From Terrimesophilobacter mesophilus (lineage in GTDB: Bacteria; Actinomycetota; Actinomycetes; Actinomycetales; Microbacteriaceae), in the NCBI RefSeq assembly GCF_014200375.1, contig NZ_JACHBP010000001.1, positions 620,001 to 684,000 on the forward strand: a DNA stretch of 64,000 nt. Direction: 5' to 3'. This document shows positions 8,675-18,546 of the stretch, in pieces (the stretch's first letter is position 1; each line of letters starts with the position of its first letter). A program made the position numbers and the translations under genes. Under the pieces are notes generated by a model, which was not told where the DNA came from, searched no databases, and saw only the letters and a program-made list of their open reading frames with translations.

Positions 8675-9141
8675 TCGACTACATCATCAACGGTCTGCCG
8701 GTGCACGTCCTTCTCGTGCACCTCGTGGTCATCGTCGTCCCCCTCGCCGGATTGTGCCTGCTGCTCTCCGCGTTCTGGCCCGTTGCACGCAGGCGGCTCG
8801 GCATCGTGACGCCGCTCGTCGCCCTCGTGGCGCTCATCGCCGTGCCGTTCACGACGGCTGCCGGCGAGTGGCTGCAAGCGCGCGTCGGTGCGACCCCGCT
8901 CATCGAACGCCATGCATCACTCGGTCCCCTGCTGCTGCCGTGGGTCATCGCCGTCTTCGTGGTCGCTGCAGCGATCTGGATCTGGTATCGCATCGACCCT
9001 GGCTGGCCCCGTGCTCTTCGCCTCGCCGCCATCCTGACGCTGGATGTCGCCGCCGTCGTCACGGCGATCGGCTCGGTCGTGCTCGTCGTGCTCATCGGCG
9101 AGTCGGGGGCTGCGGCCGTCTGGACCGGATCGTTCCTCTGA
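8671..9141 (+). CDS. Four-helix membrane protein, DUF2231-like
   Basis: A 156-residue integral membrane protein with four hydrophobic segments: about residues 8-32, 39-60, 85-107 and 117-140. The opening IINGLPVHVLLVHLVVIVVPLAG and the later IERHASLGPLLLP place histidines in helices 1 and 3, as in the DUF2231 family, where such residues could bind haem (family-level suggestion, not proven). The ATG at 8671 overlaps the Rieske stop, so the pair is translationally coupled. It may be the membrane partner of the Rieske lipoprotein in an envelope redox step. Confidence 0.75.
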   Translation: MIDYIINGLPVHVLLVHLVVIVVPLAGLCLLLSAFWPVARRRLGIVTPLVALVALIAVPFTTAAGEWLQARVGATPLIERHASLGPLLLPWVIAVFVVAAAIWIWYRIDPGWPRALRLAAILTLDVAAVVTAIGSVVLVVLIGESGAAAVWTGSFL

Positions 9142-9177
9142 CCGGACTCGGCCGACCGACGAGACCGGCCCAACCGT

Positions 9178-9204
9178 TGAACCGAACTCTCGCCCATCTC
9201 GTGG
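9178..9204 (+). promoter_or_regulatory. SigL-type ECF promoter of the COG4315 lipoprotein gene
   Basis: TGAAC (9178-9182), 16 nt, then TCGTGG (9199-9204): the same -35, spacing and -10 as the Rieske promoter. Transcription would start near 9212, about 40 nt before the ATG at 9253. The gene is therefore a likely third member of the sigma regulon. Confidence 0.72.
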
Positions 9205-9252
9205 TTTAAATGGGCCGGGCGACGGACGCCCTCCCCGGGAAGAAGGCGCATC

Positions 9253-9804
9253 ATGTTGTTTGGACTTCATGCGACGAGATCAGCCGCTGCTCGCTCGACC
9301 GCGGCCAGGCGGCCGGCCGCACTCGCTCTGACTGTGCTCGCACTGGCGGCACTCGTACTGACCGGCTGCGCACCGGCCGCAACATCCGGCGGGCCATCAG
9401 GATCTGACGGGTCGAGCGGGTCCGGCGGCGCGATCCACACCGCCTCCAACGCGCTGGGCGATATCGTCGTCGACGGCAAGGGGATGACCGCCTACGTGTT
9501 CGACAACGATGTCGCTGATTCCGGATCGAGTTCGTGCAGCGGCGCCTGCGCGTCGCAATGGCCCGCCATCACGACGACGGCTGCGAGCCCCGCCGTCGAA
9601 GGCATCACCGGAAAGGTCGGCACGATCGCCCTCGCCGGTGGAGCGAAGCAGGTCACGATCAACGGCCTGCCGCTCTACACCTACGCGGGCGACACGGCTC
9701 CTGGCGACACCACAGGGCAGGGCTTCGGCGGAATCTGGTGGGTCATCGATGCCTCCGGAAAGAAGATCACCACGCCGGCGGCGACGGACAACAGCGGCTA
9801 CTGA
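9253..9804 (+). CDS. COG4315 lipoprotein with Yx[FWY]xxD repeats
   Basis: A 183-residue secreted lipoprotein. A basic N-terminus (residues 1-20) and hydrophobic core end in the lipobox VLTGC near residue 39, followed by a Gly/Ser linker. The body carries the COG4315 signature aromatic-acidic motifs (AYVFDND and LYTYAGD), a Cys pair in SSCSGACASQWP, and GFGGIWWVID. The family's function is undefined, although members often sit beside ECF sigma factors. The ATG has an AAGAAGG ribosome site. The gene has its own SigL-type promoter and overlaps the convergent thioesterase gene by 7 nt. Confidence 0.87.
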   Translation: MLFGLHATRSAAARSTAARRPAALALTVLALAALVLTGCAPAATSGGPSGSDGSSGSGGAIHTASNALGDIVVDGKGMTAYVFDNDVADSGSSSCSGACASQWPAITTTAASPAVEGITGKVGTIALAGGAKQVTINGLPLYTYAGDTAPGDTTGQGFGGIWWVIDASGKKITTPAATDNSGY

Positions 9805-10270
9805 CCCCGTGCGAGAAGCTTCGCGTCGCGTTTGAACGCTATCGGATCGCCGAAGTAGGGCTCCCAGGCCGCGCGCTCGGCGTCGGAGATCCGGCGCGGC
9901 CGCTGCGTCCTGGCGTCGATGAACACCATGGTGCTTTCGGCCCGCACGACGAGCGCATCCCGTGAATGGATCTCGTAGGCGATATCGGCACTCGCTCCGC
10001 CCACCGCGCTGATCCACAACTGGATGTCGAGCGCATCCTGGTGGTATTCGATCGGCGCGACGTACTCGACGACGTGCCCCGCGATCATCGTGATGGTGTC
10101 GGATCCGGCCGTCGCTTTGAGCACTGCCGTCGGTGCCGGTTCGCCCACCTCTGGCGCCCAGAATGCGCGCACGCGAGCCTCTTCGAGGATACGCATCACG
10201 GCCACATTGTTCACGTGGTTGTAGGCGTCCAGGTCTCCCCACCGGAGGGGAATCGGAATGTGGATGCGCA

Positions 10271-10271
<1 letters not shown>
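9798..10271 (-). CDS. Acyl-CoA thioesterase, 4-hydroxybenzoyl-CoA thioesterase (hot-dog) family
   Basis: A 157-residue single hot-dog-fold protein. The motif RWGDLDAYNHVNNVAVMRILEEAR (residues about 10-33) carries the family's catalytic Asp and the substrate-contacting asparagine-histidine. It probably hydrolyses an acyl-CoA in the cytoplasm; the specificity cannot be read. The ATG at 10271 overlaps the ettA stop (ATGA), so it is the second gene of an ettA operon. The C-terminal ATG-free extension into the lipoprotein gene is only 7 nt. Confidence 0.85.
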
Positions 10272-11953
<1,682 letters not shown>

Positions 11954-12003
11954 GCGGTCTAGTCTACGAAACCGGGAAGGCTCCGGATTTCCGCCCGTGC
12001 ACG

Positions 12004-12492
12004 CTACGGAATCGGGGCCGTCTTCCCCACGAGGCACCGACCGTCCACGACGGGGCCGATCACACTGCGGTAAGCCCCAGACTTGAACTGTCCGATGAGG
12101 CAGGTATCACCGACGCGGACGGAGAATTCGATCGACGCGGACGGTGCCCGAAACACGCTCGTCTTGTCCGGGGTGACTTCCAGGTCTTTCTTGGCGAACC
12201 CGGACTTCTCGAGATTGGTCACCACGGCCTGGTCGGACGGGTTCTTGTTCACGGCGAGAAGTCGCTTGTTGACGAAGTCGAAGTAGGCGCGATTGGCGAG
12301 CGCCGAGCCGCCGGGGAGAAGGGTCGGGTCCGGATCGGGCTCTGCCGCCGGGTTCGGCGTCGGCGAACCGGATGACGTGGGCACGGGCATCGGCACGGGG
12401 ACAGTGTTGTCGCGGTCCGGTGCGCACGCGCTCAGCGTCACAGCAAGGGCGACAATCCCGGCCAGGAGAACCCCGCCTCGCGTTCCGCGCAT
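12004..12492 (-). CDS. Secreted lipoprotein, DUF6993-like
   Basis: A 162-residue exported lipoprotein. The signal ends in a lipobox LSAC (Cys23), followed by a Pro/Ser/Thr-rich linker (about residues 29-60) and a compact domain (FDFVNKRLLAVNK ... GDTCLIGQFKSGAYRSVIGPVVDGRCLVG) with a likely Cys-Cys disulfide. It resembles small lipoproteins of unknown role in Microbacteriaceae; the DUF number is from memory. It sits alone between ettA and ssb on the same strand. Confidence 0.75.
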   Translation of the reverse strand: MRGTRGGVLLAGIVALAVTLSACAPDRDNTVPVPMPVPTSSGSPTPNPAAEPDPDPTLLPGGSALANRAYFDFVNKRLLAVNKNPSDQAVVTNLEKSGFAKKDLEVTPDKTSVFRAPSASIEFSVRVGDTCLIGQFKSGAYRSVIGPVVDGRCLVGKTAPIP

Positions 12493-12579
12493 GCTGTCAC
12501 CCTTCCCGACGCCCGGGTATCGTCGGCTGTGTGTTCACAGACCACAAATGAGTCTATGCGCGGAGCACACGTGCAACGG

Positions 12580-13068
12580 TCAAAACGGTGCTACCTGCTC
12601 GAGTTCGCGAGCCTCAGCGGACGCATCCGCTGACGTCTGATCGCCGTTCTCCTGCTCCTCCGGCGCATCGTCGGCCTGCGCACCCGAGCCGACAGCCTCC
12701 ACCTCCGATGAATGGATGGTCCGGGTGAACGACGCTGTTCCCCAGCCGAGGTCGTGGCCGAGCGCATCCGCATCGAGGTCGATGTTCATGCCCTTCTTCT
12801 CGCCGTCCTGCCAATCCCGGATGCGAAGCCTGCCGGTGACCAGCACTCGATCCCCTTTGTGGACTGAGGCGGCCACGTTGGTCGCCATCTGCCGATAGGT
12901 GGAGACGGTGTACCAGTTGGTGCCGGCGTCGACCCAACTTTTCGTCGTGCGATCGAATCGGCGCAGATTGGAGGCGAGCCGAAAACTCGTGAGGGCGTAG
13001 CCGTCTGCGGTGGTGAGCTGGCGGGGCGGCGTCGCAACGAAGCCCGTGATGGTCAAGGTATCTGTCAT
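12580..13068 (-). CDS. ssb: Single-stranded DNA-binding protein
   Basis: A 162-residue OB-fold protein. The SSB core spans residues 1-115 with TDTLTITGFVATPPR, FRLASNLRRFDRTTKSWVD, NWYTVSTYRQMATNVAASVHKGDRVLVTGRL and a final LGHDLGWGTASF. The C-terminal tail is acidic and Glu-rich (DDAPEEQENGD) but ends in EQVAPF. It lacks the classic DDDIPF tip and keeps only the terminal Pro-Phe. It is not beside rpsF/rpsR/rplI, so this is likely an accessory SSB, and the main ssb should be elsewhere. It binds and protects single-stranded DNA in the cytoplasm. Confidence 0.9.
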   Translation of the reverse strand: MTDTLTITGFVATPPRQLTTADGYALTSFRLASNLRRFDRTTKSWVDAGTNWYTVSTYRQMATNVAASVHKGDRVLVTGRLRIRDWQDGEKKGMNIDLDADALGHDLGWGTASFTRTIHSSEVEAVGSGAQADDAPEEQENGDQTSADASAEARELEQVAPF

Positions 13069-13175
13069 GGAACCCAGCGTGAGCGATGCCGGCGCTGGCG
13101 GGCAGGTGAATAGGGGTATCCGTGGAGTCCGCGACCTGTGTCAGGGATGTGGAGGAGCGGCCATAGGCTGTCCCC

Positions 13176-14180
13176 ATGAGCTATGAGGCAGCATCCGATC
13201 GTTACGAGCACACTCCCTATGTCCGCACCGGTCACAGCGGCCTCAAACTCCCCCGGATCTCCCTCGGCCTGTGGAACAACTTCGGCACGGATCGTCCGCT
13301 CGACACGCAGCGCGCGATCCTCCGAAGGGCCTTCGATCGGGGCGTCACCCACTTCGACCTGGCCAACAACTACGGGCCCCCTGCCGGTGCGGCCGAGTCG
13401 AACTTCGGCGTGATCCTCGAGCAGGATTTCCGCCCGTATCGCGACGAACTCATCATCTCGACCAAGGCCGGCTACGACATGTGGGACGGCCCCTACGGCG
13501 AGTGGGGCTCCCGCAAGTACCTGCTGTCCTCGCTCGACGCGAGCCTCGGGCGCATGGGCCTCGACTACGTCGACATCTTCTATTCGCACCGCCCCGACCC
13601 GGACACCCCCGTGGAAGAGACGATGGGCGCCCTCGCCACCGCGGTTCGCCAGGGCAAGGCGCTCTACGCGGGGATCTCGAATTACGACCCGGAGCAGACG
13701 CGCGCCGCACACGCGGCTCTCGCCGCTGAAGGCATCCCACTGCTCATCCACCAGCCGCGCTACAACTTTTTCGACCGCGCGCCGGAGGAGGGCCTGTTGG
13801 ATGTCATCCGCGAGCTCGGCGTCGGCTGCATCGTGTTCTCGCCGCTCGCCCAGGGGCTCGCGACGAACCGGTACCTCGACGGCATCCCGAAGGATTCGCG
13901 AGCGGCAGAGGGTCGGTGGATGTCCGAATCGACCATCTCACCCGTCTACCTCGAGCGGGCACGGGCTTTGAACGAGATCGCGCAGGGTCGCGGCCAGACT
14001 CTCGCGCAACTCGCTCTCACGTGGGTGCTTCGGCAGCCTGCTGTGACCTCGGCGCTCGTCGGAGCGAGCAGTGTCACGCAGCTGGACGACAACCTCGCCG
14101 CCGCCGCCGCCCCGCCCCTGTCGGCCGACGAGATCGCGGCGATCGAACCGTTCGCGGTTCACGGCACCGGACTGCGGTAA
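13176..14180 (+). CDS. Aldo/keto reductase of the YghZ (L-glyceraldehyde 3-phosphate reductase) type
   Basis: A 334-residue NADPH-dependent TIM-barrel reductase, cytoplasmic. The tetrad is visible: Asp and Tyr in FDLANNYGPP, Lys in ISTKAGYDM and His in YSHRPDPDTP. NADP-binding residues lie near the C-terminus in ALVGASSVTQLDDN. MWDGPYGEWGSRKYLLSSLD is typical of the YghZ/Gpr/Kv-beta subgroup, which detoxifies aldehydes such as methylglyoxal. The ATG at 13176 follows a short leader. The stop is 3 nt before the start of a DMT transporter gene, so they form an operon. Confidence 0.88.
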   Translation: MSYEAASDRYEHTPYVRTGHSGLKLPRISLGLWNNFGTDRPLDTQRAILRRAFDRGVTHFDLANNYGPPAGAAESNFGVILEQDFRPYRDELIISTKAGYDMWDGPYGEWGSRKYLLSSLDASLGRMGLDYVDIFYSHRPDPDTPVEETMGALATAVRQGKALYAGISNYDPEQTRAAHAALAAEGIPLLIHQPRYNFFDRAPEEGLLDVIRELGVGCIVFSPLAQGLATNRYLDGIPKDSRAAEGRWMSESTISPVYLERARALNEIAQGRGQTLAQLALTWVLRQPAVTSALVGASSVTQLDDNLAAAAAPPLSADEIAAIEPFAVHGTGLR

Positions 14181-14183
14181 CCC

Positions 14184-15134
14184 GTGGGCTACGTCTACGC
14201 GCTGTGCGCAGCGCTGCTCTTCGGCGCGAACGGCAGCGTCACGAAGGTCATCCTCGGCGCCGGAATCGAACCGGCGCAGTTGACCCTGTTCCGCGTCGGC
14301 GGGACGGCATTGATCGCCGCGATCGTGCTCCTCTTCGCGAATCGCAACGCGTTCCGGGTCACCTGGCGCCAGCTCTCCATCCTCGTGGCACTCGGAATCG
14401 TGGGCGTCGCGTTGCTGCAGTTCGCCTACGCCGTTGCCATCCAGGTGCTCCCGGTGGGCATCACCCTTCTCATCGAGTACACGGCTGTTCTGATCGTCGC
14501 GACGGTGGCGTACTTCTTCTTCCACGAGAAGGTGCGAGCACGGCTCTGGGTGGCGATCGGCCTGGTTCTCATCGGACTCGCCGTCGTCGCGCAGATCTGG
14601 GCGAGCGAGCTCGTTCCGTTCGGCGTGCTGATGGCCTTCGCGGCGGCGGTGTGCCTCGCCACCTACTTCCTCGTCGGCGAGCGCGAGGTCGGAAAGACCT
14701 CGCCCATGGCCGTGGCGTTCTGGACCATGGGATCCGCCACGGTGTTCTGGCTCGTCTTCAGCGGGTGGTGGCGGATCGATCCTGAACTCTTCACGACATC
14801 CGTCTCCCTGAGTGGCAACCTGGCCCCGTTCGAGCTTCCGTTGATCGTGCCCATCCTCTGGAACGTTCTGCTCGGCTCGTTCCTCCCGTTCCTGCTCTCC
14901 CTGTTCGCCCTCAAGTACCTGACCGCCACCGCTGCGGGCATCGTCGCATCCGCCGAAGTCATCTTCGCGTTCCTGTTCGCGTGGCTGTGGCTCGGCGAGG
15001 GACTCAACTCACTGCAGGTCGTGGGCGCCGCGGTCGTACTGGTGGGCATCATCCTCGCCCAGACGGCGCGGATGAACAAGGTCGTGGATGCCGACCTCGC
15101 CATCGCCGCGGAGAGCGCCGACGCGCTCGTGTGA
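14184..15134 (+). CDS. DMT-superfamily permease (EamA type)
   Basis: A 316-residue membrane protein with about ten hydrophobic helices arranged as two EamA repeats (residues about 3-135 and 150-290). Examples are YALCAALLFGANGSVTKVIL at the start and VVLVGIILAQTARM near the end. The family exports or exchanges small metabolites such as amino acids or nucleosides. The GTG at 14184 lies 3 nt after the aldo/keto reductase stop, which implies co-expression. The substrate cannot be read. The conserved SAEVIFAFLFAWLWLGEGL segment in repeat 2 is diagnostic. Confidence 0.87.
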   Translation: MGYVYALCAALLFGANGSVTKVILGAGIEPAQLTLFRVGGTALIAAIVLLFANRNAFRVTWRQLSILVALGIVGVALLQFAYAVAIQVLPVGITLLIEYTAVLIVATVAYFFFHEKVRARLWVAIGLVLIGLAVVAQIWASELVPFGVLMAFAAAVCLATYFLVGEREVGKTSPMAVAFWTMGSATVFWLVFSGWWRIDPELFTTSVSLSGNLAPFELPLIVPILWNVLLGSFLPFLLSLFALKYLTATAAGIVASAEVIFAFLFAWLWLGEGLNSLQVVGAAVVLVGIILAQTARMNKVVDADLAIAAESADALV

Positions 15135-15226
15135 CCCCGAAGATCCGGCTGAACCGGATGTCGGTGGCCGCGCCTAGTGTGAGATCGTCCCTGACGGATC
15201 GGCCGGCATTTTCACTGGAGGAACGA

Positions 15227-15544
15227 ATGACATCATTCGATTTCGCCGGCTCGAGCGTTCTCGAGATTCCCGGCGACCGCACCTACACATCCGGCAGCAC
15301 GTCCCCGAGCGGAACGTCGCCGAGTCACCGGGTGAAGCGCGGCATCAACCTCGTGCAGTTGCACGACGACCTGTGGCGTGTCACTCGCCCTGACGGTGAC
15401 GTTCTCGGCTACGTCGAGGGGTTCGACGACCCACGTGGTCGGCGCTTCCGGTCGAAGCGCCTCATCACCTTGCAACGACGCTTCGTCGAGCTGGGTGAGT
15501 TCTGGAGCTTCGACGACGCCGTGGAGTGCCTGCGTTTCGGATGA
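15227..15544 (+). CDS. Conserved small hypothetical protein
   Basis: A 105-residue soluble protein starting MTSFDFAGSSVLEIPGDRT. The second half (HRVKRGINLVQLHDDLWRVTR ... GDVLGYVEGFDDPRGRRFRSKRL ... FWSFDDAVECLRF) reads like a compact beta domain conserved in related actinobacteria. No function is known. A strong ribosome site (GGAGGA) precedes the ATG by 5 nt, which fixes the start. It is monocistronic, 92 bp downstream of the DMT permease. Confidence 0.7.
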   Translation: MTSFDFAGSSVLEIPGDRTYTSGSTSPSGTSPSHRVKRGINLVQLHDDLWRVTRPDGDVLGYVEGFDDPRGRRFRSKRLITLQRRFVELGEFWSFDDAVECLRFG

Positions 15545-15625
15545 GGTCACGACCGTTCGCTGAGCGTTCGGAGGACTCGCGCCGGAATGCCCGCGACCGC
15601 TATGGCGGCGGGGTAGCCTGCCGAT

Positions 15626-16258
15626 ATGCAGTGGTGGGATGACATTATTTCCTGGTTCTCTTCGGACGCCGGATGGCAGGTGACGACGGCGGCGATCATT
15701 CCCGGCGTGGCCATCCTGGTCGCGGGGTTCGTCGCAGCGCTCATCGGACGAGGGTCGACGAAGCGCATAGTGAGTCTGCACGATCGGGACGAACGGGCCG
15801 CCGCGGTCACGGCCATGATCAGCGCGGCACGGCGTGCGGCGAACTGGAACTCGCTCTCGGCGCCGGAGCAACAGCAGGCGGACCACATCGCGCTGGAGTG
15901 CGACGTGCGCCTCAGGCTGCTGCCGCTTGCCGGTTCGGGGCTCGCAGCCGAGTGGGCGACCCATGAACTCGGTGAGTTGAAGAAGCAGGCCGTGTCCTTC
16001 AGCTTCCAGGCCGCACAATCCCTCAAGGAGTTCAAGGATCGCCTCATCGAGTGGCAGGCGCATCCTGCCCGGGCGAAGAAGTTGTTCAAGAACGATCTGG
16101 ACTCGTGGGCCTACGAGGCGTCCCTCAACGACCAGGACCTCGTCGCCCAGCAGAAGGCGTGGGAAGCGCAGCAGGCCGCCGAGGCGCAGGCGCCCGATGC
16201 GCCGGCACCGACCACAGCCCCCACGGTGACCCGGCCGGAATCGGACCGGGACGCCTAG
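15626..16258 (+). CDS. Hypothetical protein with one N-terminal membrane helix
   Basis: A 210-residue protein. One hydrophobic helix near residues 21-42 (AAIIPGVAILVAGFVAALIG) is preceded by a short tryptophan-rich tip. A long, charged, helical cytoplasmic part follows (RDERAAAVTAMISAARRAANW ... WATHELGELKKQAVSFSFQ) and an Ala/Pro-rich tail. I do not recognise a family; similar proteins occur in Microbacteriaceae. Its stop overlaps the convergent nitronate monooxygenase stop by 4 nt. Confidence 0.65.
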   Translation: MQWWDDIISWFSSDAGWQVTTAAIIPGVAILVAGFVAALIGRGSTKRIVSLHDRDERAAAVTAMISAARRAANWNSLSAPEQQQADHIALECDVRLRLLPLAGSGLAAEWATHELGELKKQAVSFSFQAAQSLKEFKDRLIEWQAHPARAKKLFKNDLDSWAYEASLNDQDLVAQQKAWEAQQAAEAQAPDAPAPTTAPTVTRPESDRDA

Positions 16259-17331
16259 GGAAGTCGATTCCCTGCGTCTTCGACCAGCGCACGGATGAGG
16301 TCCGTCGCGTCGTGGTGGCGCAGCAGCGATGCCGACTGGCCGGCCCACAGGGAGAACAGGTCGGTGCGGCCCTGTTCGATCGCGGCGGCTTTGAGCTTGC
16401 CGAGCAGCCAGCCCTGAAGTGGGAACGGTGCAATCGGCAGCTCACCCGCATCCGCCGCACGACTCATGGCGTTCGGGATGCCTCTCGCCAGTCTCCCGCT
16501 GAACGCCCGCGTCAGTGTCGTTGTCTCCGCCTCCTCGCTCCACAGCATCGCGCGGTGCGGGGCGCTCGCCGCTGACTCGTCGGTGGCGAGGAAGGCTGTC
16601 CCGAGCTGCACGGCATCCGCTCCCAGGGTCATCGCCGCGGCGACCCCGCGACCGTCTGCGATGCCGCCGGCCGCGACGACGGGGATGTCCACGGCATCCG
16701 CGACCTGGGGAATGAGCGCGAGGTTGCCGATGAGCGACTCCTCCACCGGCTTGATGAACGCGACGCGGTGCCCTCCGGCCTCGAGACCGGAGGCGACGAT
16801 GACGTCGACACCCTGTTCCTCAAGGAACCTTGCTTCCGCGACGGTCGACGCCGTGCCCATGGTCGTGATGCCGAGCTCACGCGCACGATCGAGGATGCCG
16901 GGGTCCGGTGCGCCGAATACGAAACTCATGGCGGCGGGTCTGGCCTCCAGCACTGCTTCGACCTGCTCATCGTGGCCGGGCAAGAGGCGCTCGGGGCGCG
17001 TCGGGAGCGGCACGCCGAGCTCTTCGAACCACCCGGCGAGCGGTGCGAGGTGGCGTGCGAACTCCTCCTCGTCAGGCTGGTAGTCGTCACCGCCGTCGCG
17101 GGGGATCCAGATGTTGAGCGAGAACGGCTCCTCGGTGAGCTCGCGGATGCCGGCCGCCACCGAGAGGATGCGCTCGCCGGAGAGACCGTATGCCCCGTAG
17201 GAGCCGAGACCGCCCGCGTTGCTCACTGTCGCGACGAGTTCGACGGAGGACGCACCGCCCATGGGCCCGAGCACGATCGGCAGTTCGATGTCGAGCACGC
17301 GGGTGAATGCGGTATCCGTCCAGGAGTCCAT
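16255..17331 (-). CDS. Nitronate monooxygenase (2-nitropropane dioxygenase family)
   Basis: A 358-residue FMN-dependent TIM-barrel enzyme that oxidises alkyl nitronates such as propionate 3-nitronate, in the cytoplasm. Visible landmarks are PIVLGPMGGASSVELVATVSNAGGLG (N-terminal flavin region), VDVIVASGLEAGGHR (the general-base histidine region), VVAAGGIADGRGVAAAMTLGADAVQLGTAFLATDES (phosphate-binding loop). The ATG at 17331 gives the standard start. It is divergent from tRNA-Arg with a 43-bp gap and convergent with the gene before it. Confidence 0.88.
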   Translation of the reverse strand: MDSWTDTAFTRVLDIELPIVLGPMGGASSVELVATVSNAGGLGSYGAYGLSGERILSVAAGIRELTEEPFSLNIWIPRDGGDDYQPDEEEFARHLAPLAGWFEELGVPLPTRPERLLPGHDEQVEAVLEARPAAMSFVFGAPDPGILDRARELGITTMGTASTVAEARFLEEQGVDVIVASGLEAGGHRVAFIKPVEESLIGNLALIPQVADAVDIPVVAAGGIADGRGVAAAMTLGADAVQLGTAFLATDESAASAPHRAMLWSEEAETTTLTRAFSGRLARGIPNAMSRAADAGELPIAPFPLQGWLLGKLKAAAIEQGRTDLFSLWAGQSASLLRHHDATDLIRALVEDAGNRLP

Positions 17332-17374
17332 GTCTCACTCTCCCACGGTGTGGGCCGTAGTACTCTCGACTGAC

Positions 17375-17447
<73 letters not shown>

Positions 17448-17606
17448 CCGAGCAGGCCGCATGTGCCGAGGTGTTGCCGCACGGTCGGTGTGCGGACTGC
17501 GGATTCGTCGATCCCCGTGCTATTCATTCGACCCTGCATCTGATAGCTTCAGAGTGATTTTTGTCAGGAAGTGTCATGTCTCCGAAGCGACCCGATCGGA
17601 ATTCCC

Positions 17607-18512
17607 ATGGTCAGCTCAACATTCACTCGTAATACGGCGGCCGTCGGCGCTGTCGGCCTCTGCGGCGCCTCGCTGTTCGGCGCATCCGCCGCGGTTGCCG
17701 CCCCCGTGCCGTGCGCGTACCCCGGCTCGACCCAGGTCGTCACCGGTGTGTGCCAGGTCGTCGTCACCGCCGATGGAGTCCTCACCTTTCCATCGACTTT
17801 GAACAAGGTCACGGCGATACTCGTCGGCGCGGGCGGCGGCGGGTACATCGGCGCCGAGGGCGACGGTGCCTACGGCGGCGGAGGAGGCGAGGTCATCTAC
17901 GTCGACTCCGTGGCACTCGATACCGCGATCACCGTGGACATCGGTTCCGGCGGAACGATTGGCCTGGACGGCGTGGAGGCCGGCAATGGGGGCGACACCC
18001 TGTTCGGCGCAGCCACTGCCCACGGAGGGCTCGGCTCGGTCATCGATCAGGGAAGTCACGTCGGCGGTGTGAGCGGCAATGGCCACACCGGCATTCTCGG
18101 GGGCGGCGGTGCCGCTGGAGATGCCCCCGATTCCGACACTCCCGGCCCTGGCTACCTCCTCTCCGGAGTACCGGGCGTGGACGCCGCGCTGTTCCCCTCG
18201 GCCGCTGACCCTGCTGTTCAATACGGGCGGGGCGGGGAGTCCGATTCGAGCGACGCACCCGGAAACGCCGCTGCGGTCCCGACGAACTCGGGTGCGGGTG
18301 GATCAGCATACTGGCAATTCGGTGAGGTCAGTACTGGAGAAGCCAACCCTGGCGCGGATGGCGTGGTGATCGTGCGGTACGCCGCAGCATCGCTCGCCGC
18401 AACCGGCGCCGACTCCACGGGCGCGCTCATCGTCGGTGGTCTCGCAGTCGCAGGCGGTGCGGCGCTCGTCGCGAGTGCCGGGGCCGTACGTCGCCGCCGC
18501 TCTCCGAAGTAA
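17607..18512 (+). CDS. Glycine-rich secreted protein with LAATG cell-wall sorting signal
   Basis: About 301 residues. A signal peptide (VSSTFTRNTAAVGAVGLCGASLFG ... AVAAP) is followed by a glycine-rich beta domain (VTAILVGAGGGGYIGAEGDGAYGGGGGE, later GILGGGGAAGD) of the kind found in actinobacterial surface proteins. The C-terminus has LAATG, then a hydrophobic helix and the basic end RRRRSPK: a class E sortase signal (LAXTG). It should be linked to peptidoglycan. No sortase gene is in this window. The start is uncertain: the ATG at 17607 suits the signal peptide, but a GTG 36 nt upstream is also in frame, and the best ribosome site (AGGAAG) serves an out-of-frame ATG at 17576. Confidence 0.78.
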   Translation: MVSSTFTRNTAAVGAVGLCGASLFGASAAVAAPVPCAYPGSTQVVTGVCQVVVTADGVLTFPSTLNKVTAILVGAGGGGYIGAEGDGAYGGGGGEVIYVDSVALDTAITVDIGSGGTIGLDGVEAGNGGDTLFGAATAHGGLGSVIDQGSHVGGVSGNGHTGILGGGGAAGDAPDSDTPGPGYLLSGVPGVDAALFPSAADPAVQYGRGGESDSSDAPGNAAAVPTNSGAGGSAYWQFGEVSTGEANPGADGVVIVRYAAASLAATGADSTGALIVGGLAVAGGAALVASAGAVRRRRSPK

Positions 18513-18546
18513 CAGCCGCGAGGTTCGTGGTGGAAACACCGCCGCC

